This document shows positions 58,044-64,000 of a stretch of 64,000 bases of DNA, piece after piece; positions within the stretch are counted from its first letter, which is position 1; every line of letters starts with the position of its first letter. The notes beneath the pieces were generated by a model that saw only the letters and a list, made by a program, of their open reading frames with translations, was not told the DNA's origin and ran no database searches. Both the position numbers and the translations under genes were made by a program. The stretch covers positions 62,001 through 126,000 of the forward strand of contig NNSG01000004.1 of the NCBI GenBank assembly GCA_002256485.1, given 5' to 3'. This DNA comes from Fidelibacterota bacterium 408169. Lineage in GTDB: Bacteria > Fidelibacterota > Marinisomatia > Marinisomatales > TCS55.

Positions 58044-59205
58044 ATCTTGCCATTCTTCGTTTTATGTTACTTTGGACAACATAATAATCAATGAGTGGAG
58101 CGAATGCATTCATTAATAAAATTGCTAACATCGCTCCTTCCGGATATGCAGGATTGATTGAACGGATTATCACTGTAAGAGAACCAAACAAAATACCAAA
58201 AATCCAACGACCTTTGTCTGTGTGTGCACCGGTAACCGGTTCAGTTGCCATGAATGCCAATCCAAACAAAAAACCACCCATGACTAAATGATAATGGGGT
58301 GGTAATGTGAGCATGGTATTGGATGATAACGGAGCCATTATATTTGTCAACATTGCTGTGCCGACTAGTCCAACTAAGGCTCCCACAATCACACGCCAAT
58401 TGGCAATTTTAGTAAATAGCAAAAATAGGATACCGAGTATTATCAACAATTTATTGGTTTCACCTATGGAACCGGGGATATAGCCCCAGAACATATTGCT
58501 CCATGTATAATCAAATTGAGTAATTTTTGATAATAGATCAACCGCATTGCCATTTTCAACTGCAGCAGGAATAGCAAGGGCAGTCGCGCCGGAGGCACCA
58601 TCCACTTTTAACCATACTTTATCACCTGAAATCTGACTGGGATATGCAAAAAAGATAAATGCTCTCGCGACCAATGCAGGATTAAAAATATTCATTCCAA
58701 CGCCACCAAAAATTTCTTTACCGATTACAACACCAAATGTTGTAGCAGCAGCAACCTGCCATAAGGGAATAGTTGGAGGCATTACAAGGGGAATTAGTGC
58801 ACTGGTGACAAGAAAACCTTCACTAATAGAATGTTTTCGAATAACCGCAAAAAGAACCTCCCAAAATCCACCCGTGGCAAATGCCGTAATTAAAATAGGT
58901 AAAATAACTCCAAAGCCAAACCAGAAATTTTCCCAACCTGACCGTTCGATTCCTGAAAATTGAGATGATTGAAATCCTATATTAATGGCACCAAAGATAT
59001 AACAAGGTATTAAAGCAACCACAACCAAAATCATAATACGTTTATTATCTATACTGTCTCGAATATGAGGGCCAGATTCTGTTTTTTCATCTGTGGAAAA
59101 AAGAATCGTATCTGCGGCATTAAACACTGCATGAAATTTTTCCAGAGGTCCACCCTTTGTAAATTTTGGCTCTAAATTATCTAATATTTTGCGGAGGAAT
59201 TTCAT
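58030..59205 (-). CDS. nqrB: Na+-NQR subunit B (covalent FMN, Na+ path)
   Basis: Membrane subunit of 391 aa with about ten helices. The flavinylation motif SGAT is at 205-208 (VDGASGATALAIP). The family stretch GKEIFGGVGMNIFNPALVARAF is present, and FMATEPVTGAHTDKGRWIFG near the C-terminus. ATGA overlap with nqrA. Confidence 0.97.
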   Translation of the reverse strand: MKFLRKILDNLEPKFTKGGPLEKFHAVFNAADTILFSTDEKTESGPHIRDSIDNKRIMILVVVALIPCYIFGAINIGFQSSQFSGIERSGWENFWFGFGVILPILITAFATGGFWEVLFAVIRKHSISEGFLVTSALIPLVMPPTIPLWQVAAATTFGVVIGKEIFGGVGMNIFNPALVARAFIFFAYPSQISGDKVWLKVDGASGATALAIPAAVENGNAVDLLSKITQFDYTWSNMFWGYIPGSIGETNKLLIILGILFLLFTKIANWRVIVGALVGLVGTAMLTNIMAPLSSNTMLTLPPHYHLVMGGFLFGLAFMATEPVTGAHTDKGRWIFGILFGSLTVIIRSINPAYPEGAMLAILLMNAFAPLIDYYVVQSNIKRRMARYAAE

Positions 59206-60560
59206 TGTTTCTCTTCTTCTTCCAAGACATCTAACCCCTGGCGAATTACACTCCCTACATCAATTTTACTCGGACATGCAAATGAGCATAATGCAAAATC
59301 TTCTTCATCGCATTCAATCAATCCTAACTGCTCCATTTCTTCAACATCATTGGCCAGAATTGCACGATATAGTTGATTGGGCAAAATATCCATGGGTAAA
59401 ACATTTTCCCATGAATTAATTGGCATCATGGCTCGTCCTTCTCCATTTGACAATGTAGAGAACGGAAACGAATTAGCTCCAAATGAAAAATACGTATTGG
59501 TTAAACTGTAGTGAGTTTTACCTGACCCGGGATGTAACATCCCAAGAAACGCACGTTTATCTGAATGAGGTATAACAGAAACTGTACTCTCATAAAAGTG
59601 GATAAAACCATTTTTATCGTTGGTTTTTCCTGTTAAAACATCACCGGAAATCAAACGCTGTGGACCATCATGCAATCGGTCTGTAGTCAACGTGTTTATG
59701 GAAGCACCTATTCGTGATTTCAAGTGAGTTGGATTCTTTACTCCAGAACCTCCAACGGAAATAATTAAACTTGGATCAAATATTCCTTTAAGGAAAAGAC
59801 GTCCAATTGTGACAACATGTTGAGCATTCACTGTCCAAACCACTTTACCCGGTTTTAATGGATCGATGTGGTGAATTTGAATGCCAACATTCCCAGCCGG
59901 ATGAGGACCCCTGATCATATGAATTTCAGTATTTTTGAGATCCATAAATGTATTGGATGTACACTTCTCATCCACAACAACATGCACGTTTCCATCTGTC
60001 AGTTTTGATAAAGCTGTAATCCCTGCTTGAAAGGAAGAACTTCTGTTTCGCAAAGCAACATCCAAATCCACTGTTAATGGCGCTGAATTGTAACAGGAAA
60101 TAAAGATTGAATGGGGTGTGTCTTCAGGATTTGCAATTTTACTATAGGGTCGCTGACGGATCATAGGCCACAAGCCCGTTGCGAGTAAATGATCTTTTAC
60201 TTTAGTTTTGGATAAGTCCGAAATTTCATGATGATCGAATACAGTATATTCAACAGCCTCTTCGTTTTTATCCAATTCAATTATGATTTTTTCAATGACT
60301 CTTCGATATCCATAATGAATCGCGGATATTTTTCCACCGCCAATTGATGCCCACTTTACATTCGGCATACACTTGTCAAAAAATAAAGGTGTTCCTATTT
60401 TAACACTGTCTCCTTCTTGAACTAGCAGTTTTGGTTTTGTATATCGAAATTCCTCCGGTTGATATGCAACAACAGTCGGATGACTGGCGCTTTCAATATT
60501 TTTAGCCGGTACACCGGACATATGTATGTCGTGACCTTTTTTTATTGTTATTCTCTCCAT
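59202..60560 (-). CDS. nqrA: Na+-NQR subunit A
   Basis: Cytoplasmic subunit of about 452 aa that docks on NqrB near the quinone site. N-terminal TIKKGHDIHMSGVPA, central IRGPHPAGNVGIQIHHIDP and the C-terminal EEDFALCSFACPSKIDVG are family hallmarks. The track's TTG start at 60569 is replaced by the ATG at 60560. It is 14-24 bases after nuoN, so NQR may be read through from the nuo genes. Confidence 0.95.
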   Translation of the reverse strand: MERITIKKGHDIHMSGVPAKNIESASHPTVVAYQPEEFRYTKPKLLVQEGDSVKIGTPLFFDKCMPNVKWASIGGGKISAIHYGYRRVIEKIIIELDKNEEAVEYTVFDHHEISDLSKTKVKDHLLATGLWPMIRQRPYSKIANPEDTPHSIFISCYNSAPLTVDLDVALRNRSSSFQAGITALSKLTDGNVHVVVDEKCTSNTFMDLKNTEIHMIRGPHPAGNVGIQIHHIDPLKPGKVVWTVNAQHVVTIGRLFLKGIFDPSLIISVGGSGVKNPTHLKSRIGASINTLTTDRLHDGPQRLISGDVLTGKTNDKNGFIHFYESTVSVIPHSDKRAFLGMLHPGSGKTHYSLTNTYFSFGANSFPFSTLSNGEGRAMMPINSWENVLPMDILPNQLYRAILANDVEEMEQLGLIECDEEDFALCSFACPSKIDVGSVIRQGLDVLEEEEKQ

Positions 60561-60583
60561 ATCAAACAACCGCCATTAATTCA

Positions 60584-62077
60584 TTAAATAACCTGTGTAA
60601 AAAAAATCAGTGATTGGGAAACCCAGTTTGCTATGGGTGTCCAATACACACCAAAAACAACAGACGGAATTGCCAACGCCATGAAAATCAGCAAAACTTG
60701 AATAGATGGAACTAAAACAGTTTCACTGGCTTCACCTTCTAAAAACATGACCTTCACCACCCGCATATAATAATACAAAGAAATGACACTGTTGAGAGCA
60801 CCAATAATCGCCAGCCAATACATTTGGGGACCGGCATTTATGACTGCGGCAAATAAGTAAAATTTACCAATGAAGCCGGCTGTCGGTGGTATACCCGTCA
60901 GTGATAACATGAAAATAGTCATCACAATACCAACAATGGGCATCTTCCAACCCAATCCACGAAAATCATCGAACGTTTCACCGCCACCTTGAGATTTTAC
61001 ATATATCACAACAAAGAACGCACCTAGGTTCATAAACATATACATGACAAGGTATATCATAACAGCATACACACCTTGAGATGATAATGTGGGAAGAGCC
61101 ATGAGCATATAACCTGCGTGGGCAATACTGGAATAAGCTAGCATCCGTTTTAAACTATTTTGCTGTATAGCAACCAAATTTCCAAGTGTCATTGTTACTA
61201 CAGCTAATGCGGCAAAAAGTTGCGGCCATGGTAATTCAGTATACGTCGTTAAGGAAGGATCAATAAAGGATCCGCCATCACCAAATACTTGATTGAAAAA
61301 GCGAATAATCAGTGCAAACCCCGCTGCCTTTGGTGCAACGGATAAATAGGCTGTAATGGATGTAGGTGCACCTTCGTATACATCCGGTGTCCAGAAATGG
61401 AAAGGGACAGCTGAAATCTTATAACCAAAACCAGCGAGAATAAATATAGCTGCCAACGTAAATGCAAAATTGGCGCTTCCTTCCAGATTCCACATGGCTT
61501 CTTGAATGGCAAAAAATTTAGTTGAGCCGGCCAATCCAAAAACAATGCTTAGTCCAAAAAGCATTATCCCAGAAGAAAATGCGCCATAAATTACATATTT
61601 TAGCGCTGCTTCGTTGGAGCGCAAATCACCTCGCAAATAGCCGGAAAGAATGAAGGACGAAATGGACACAATTTCAATTGCTAGATAAACCATGATAAGG
61701 TCAATAGCAGACACCATGAGAAACATACCAAAAACCATTATAGCCAAAAGGGCGTAGTATTCCCCAGTACGATGATCATTCAATTCACTTGTTCGCTGGG
61801 AAATAAAAATCACAAGAACAGTGACAATAATAATTAACGTTTTGAAGAAAGATGCAAATGGATCAAACGCCAGATTATCCATGAAAAGTGTTGTAACGAT
61901 TGTACTATCTTGAACCTTGATAGCCATATAGGTAAGGAACAAACCACCCAAAACCCACAGAGCAGTTCGACCGGATTCTTTAGGAGAATAAAACAGGTCT
62001 GCAATAATGGTAACTAAAATAGTTACTGTAAGAATCAGCTCCGGCCAATATAGACTTAAACTTTGGAGATTATTCAT
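60584..62077 (-). CDS. nuoN: NADH-quinone oxidoreductase subunit N
   Basis: Complex I antiporter-like subunit of 497 aa with about 14 helices. The core proton-channel motifs are visible: the glutamate in MVYLAIEIVSISSFIL, lysine-containing GYKISAVPFHFWTPDVYEGAPTSITAYLSVAPK, and the C-terminal SLTGIPPTAGFIGKFYLF. It follows nuoM by 5 bases in the usual L-M-N order and is directly upstream of nqrA. Confidence 0.96.
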   Translation of the reverse strand: MNNLQSLSLYWPELILTVTILVTIIADLFYSPKESGRTALWVLGGLFLTYMAIKVQDSTIVTTLFMDNLAFDPFASFFKTLIIIVTVLVIFISQRTSELNDHRTGEYYALLAIMVFGMFLMVSAIDLIMVYLAIEIVSISSFILSGYLRGDLRSNEAALKYVIYGAFSSGIMLFGLSIVFGLAGSTKFFAIQEAMWNLEGSANFAFTLAAIFILAGFGYKISAVPFHFWTPDVYEGAPTSITAYLSVAPKAAGFALIIRFFNQVFGDGGSFIDPSLTTYTELPWPQLFAALAVVTMTLGNLVAIQQNSLKRMLAYSSIAHAGYMLMALPTLSSQGVYAVMIYLVMYMFMNLGAFFVVIYVKSQGGGETFDDFRGLGWKMPIVGIVMTIFMLSLTGIPPTAGFIGKFYLFAAVINAGPQMYWLAIIGALNSVISLYYYMRVVKVMFLEGEASETVLVPSIQVLLIFMALAIPSVVFGVYWTPIANWVSQSLIFFTQVI

Positions 62078-62082
62078 TTAGT

Positions 62083-63633
62083 CTAAAATACCCCTGCAAT
62101 TCCGTTTATGTTGGCGACTGTATCAATTATAACATTCATCGTATTGCTGATCAAATCAAGGAATGGTCTTGGGTAAATTCCAAAAAACACAGTTATCACC
62201 AATAACGGTACAACCGTAAAAAGCTCCATTTTATTAATCTCGGGTAAATCCTTATATTTATCATTTAATTCACCCATGAACATGCGTTGAAACGCCCAAA
62301 GGAAATATGCAGCGTTTAATAGAATGCCCAACGTTGAAGCAATTACGATCGCTTTGAAAACCGGGAATGCACCGATAAAACACATGGCTTCACTGACAAA
62401 TCCTGATAATCCAGGTAAACCAAGACCGGCAAAAAAAGCAACAGCTACAATTCCTGAAAAAATAGGCATGGATGTCGCCAATCCACCAAATCCTTCAATA
62501 TCCCTGTGATGTGCTCGTTCATAAATAACACCCACTAGAATAAATAACATTGCTGAAATTGTACCATGATTAAACATTTGGAAGACTGCGCCACCCAATC
62601 CTGCTTGTGCAGCCAACAAGTTATTTCCGTTCGCTTCTCCCGCAGCAATCACAGCGGCCATACCAATGAGTAAATATCCCATATGGTTCACACTGGAGTA
62701 CGCAACCAACTTTTTTAAGTCCTTCTGAGCTAGAGCGCACATGGCACCCCAAATAACATTAATTAGTCCCAGCAAAGCCAATGCTCCGGCAAACCACCAA
62801 ACTGCAACGGGCAACATTGTGTAATTAACCCGCAATATTCCATAAACACCAAGCTTTAGCAGGATGCCAGCCAGAATAACTGAAATGGCTGTTGGTGCTT
62901 CTACATGAGCCAAGGGTAGCCAGGTATGGAATGGAAAAACTGGAACTTTGATGGCAAAACCAATAAATAGTAAAACCCAAATTACTTTTACTGCACTCAT
63001 CCCCCACCACATTACACCATCAAGTACAGTGGGTGCAGTCTGCATAAGCAGCAACATGTCAAATGTCCTTCCACATGAAAAGTACAACGCTAGAATTGCA
63101 ACGAGCATAAGCACAGAACCAAAGAGAGTATAAAGGAAAAACTTTATAGCAGCATATTCACGCTGGGGTCCACCCCACATTCCAATGAGAAAATACATAG
63201 GTAGTAACATCACTTCCCAAAATACATAAAAGAGGAAAAAATCCAGCGATAAAAAGACACCCATGACACCCGTGTTTAATAGAAGATAAAGTGCAAAATA
63301 CCCTTTTTGAGCACGGTCAATGTTCCAACTGACAAACGTTCCCAAGAAAAATAATAATCCCGTCAGTATGACCATGGGCAGACTAAGTCCGTCCACACCT
63401 AATATATAGGTTATATTGAACGATGGAATCCATTCCGCCCGTTCCATGAACTGAAATCCGCCATTCGTTACATCAAACCGCGACCACAGACCCAATGTTG
63501 CTAAAAATTGAATACCGGTGATTACAGCGGTAATTATTTTTAATATGAATACCTTTTCCCTTGGGACTAAGGCGATTACCGCCATTCCCACGACAGGAAG
63601 CCAGATGATCCAACTTAGAATGCTTGTATCCAT
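62083..63633 (-). CDS. nuoM: NADH-quinone oxidoreductase subunit M
   Basis: Complex I antiporter-like subunit of 516 aa. YVFWEVMLLPMYFLIGMWGG carries the key glutamate; KVPVFPFHTWLPLAHVEAPTAISVILAGILLKLGVYG the family core with lysines; AYSSVNHMGYLLIGMAA and LPGLSGFVSEAMCFIGAF follow. The gene is 25 bases after nuoL. Confidence 0.97.
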   Translation of the reverse strand: MDTSILSWIIWLPVVGMAVIALVPREKVFILKIITAVITGIQFLATLGLWSRFDVTNGGFQFMERAEWIPSFNITYILGVDGLSLPMVILTGLLFFLGTFVSWNIDRAQKGYFALYLLLNTGVMGVFLSLDFFLFYVFWEVMLLPMYFLIGMWGGPQREYAAIKFFLYTLFGSVLMLVAILALYFSCGRTFDMLLLMQTAPTVLDGVMWWGMSAVKVIWVLLFIGFAIKVPVFPFHTWLPLAHVEAPTAISVILAGILLKLGVYGILRVNYTMLPVAVWWFAGALALLGLINVIWGAMCALAQKDLKKLVAYSSVNHMGYLLIGMAAVIAAGEANGNNLLAAQAGLGGAVFQMFNHGTISAMLFILVGVIYERAHHRDIEGFGGLATSMPIFSGIVAVAFFAGLGLPGLSGFVSEAMCFIGAFPVFKAIVIASTLGILLNAAYFLWAFQRMFMGELNDKYKDLPEINKMELFTVVPLLVITVFFGIYPRPFLDLISNTMNVIIDTVANINGIAGVF

Positions 63634-63658
63634 TCCTTTTCCTTTAACCTTTCAAATT

Positions 63659-64000
63659 TTAAAATGACTGTATCAAAACAATAACGACAACTCCCAGAAG
63701 CGCAAAAAGCATATAATTCTGTAAACGGCCAGTCTGTAAGTATTTCAACACACCGCCGGTCGAGCGGGCGCTGCGGCCGATACCATCTACGATTGTCTGG
63801 TCTAATCCATCATAATCCATTCGGCCAGTAAAAAAAGAGATTATTTTCCCTACTCTGCCAAATCCATTTATGAAGTATTTATCGTATAAATCCCAATCAA
63901 TGTGCGCCACAAGAGCAGATAGTTTCAAAAATGGTTGATAGATTAATCGATCATAGTTTTCATCGAAAAAATATTTATTGAATGATAATTTATACAGGGG
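63659..64000 (-). CDS. nuoL: NADH-quinone oxidoreductase subunit L, 3' end only
   Basis: C-terminal fragment. The track begins at a TTG codon (63928), but the frame stays open to the window edge, adding PLYKLSFNKYFFDENYDRL at 64000-63944. That text and the following DWDLYDKYFINGFGRVG with a final transmembrane helix match the end of NuoL, which links the lateral helix to the last helices. Truncated by the window, not by mutation. Confidence 0.92.
   Translation of the reverse strand, partial: PLYKLSFNKYFFDENYDRLIYQPFLKLSALVAHIDWDLYDKYFINGFGRVGKIISFFTGRMDYDGLDQTIVDGIGRSARSTGGVLKYLQTGRLQNYMLFALLGVVVIVLIQSF

Overview
The window is a dense, AT-rich stretch of bacterial chromosome. Almost every gene lies on the minus strand; only an M16 peptidase and nqrM are on the plus strand. 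There are no rRNA or tRNA genes, CRISPR arrays, insertion sequences or prophage that I can see. The gene set points to a Gram-negative diderm: a TamA/TamB pair, Lol lipoprotein-export genes, gmhA for LPS heptose, several lipoprotein signal peptides, and Na+-NQR next to complex I. A PcrB-type GGGP synthase, a MoxR/DUF58 cluster and a type II (archaeal-like) GAPDH suggest the FCB group. A marine lineage such as Candidatus Marinimicrobia (SAR406) would fit, but this is inference from gene content, not from a marker gene.

Layout. 0-8.6 kb: an overlapping chain running efp-accB-accC-gcvH-pcrB-gmhA-xerD-site-2 protease, preceded by a MoxR/DUF58/BatD-like set. 8.6-24.1 kb: envelope and proteostasis genes (TPR lipoprotein, tamA, tamB, dnaK, clpC, lolD with two FtsX-type permeases, lysS). 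24.3-27.2 kb: a secreted M16 peptidase on the plus strand, followed by a two-hairpin REP-like repeat and a small lipoprotein gene. 27.7-36.8 kb: prfB with its programmed frameshift, a ZIP transporter, cdaA (c-di-AMP synthesis), folP, ftsH, hpt, tilS, metF and a metallo-beta-lactamase-fold hydrolase. 36.8-46.1 kb: a divergent type II GAPDH, a cytochrome c maturation cluster (ccmD, C, B, A, small CcmI-like, F, E), a methylmalonyl-CoA mutase large chain and cstA. 46.1-53.5 kb: dxs, pdxT, pdxS, ispH, nrnA, a PduO-type cobalamin adenosyltransferase and nhaD. 53.6-64 kb: nqrM, apbE, nqrF-E-D-C-B-A, nuoN, nuoM and the 3' end of nuoL.

How it fits together. The right end is a sodium/proton energy block: complex I membrane subunits, the full Na+-NQR with its flavin transferase (ApbE) and maturation factor (NqrM), and an Na+/H+ antiporter. 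The ccm cluster supplies c-type cytochromes. B12-dependent mutase and adenosyltransferase, with biotin carboxylase and biotin carrier protein, suggest propionyl/methylmalonyl-CoA metabolism. MEP-pathway genes (dxs, ispH) supply prenyl units, which PcrB may use.

I did not find a clearly new multi-gene system; most of the window is housekeeping. The points most worth a second look are: the CcmE homologue with the CxxxY haem-binding motif in a cluster without ccmG/ccmH; the divergent type II GAPDH beside it; a perfect terminator hairpin embedded in the signal-peptide codons of apbE; the paired inverted REP-like hairpins after the peptidase; a long near-palindrome between moxR and the DUF58 gene; and the bacterial PcrB. 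Three real coding regions are missing or truncated in the ORF track: ccmD (39 aa), the 5' part of prfB read through a +1 frameshift, and the upstream part of nuoL.
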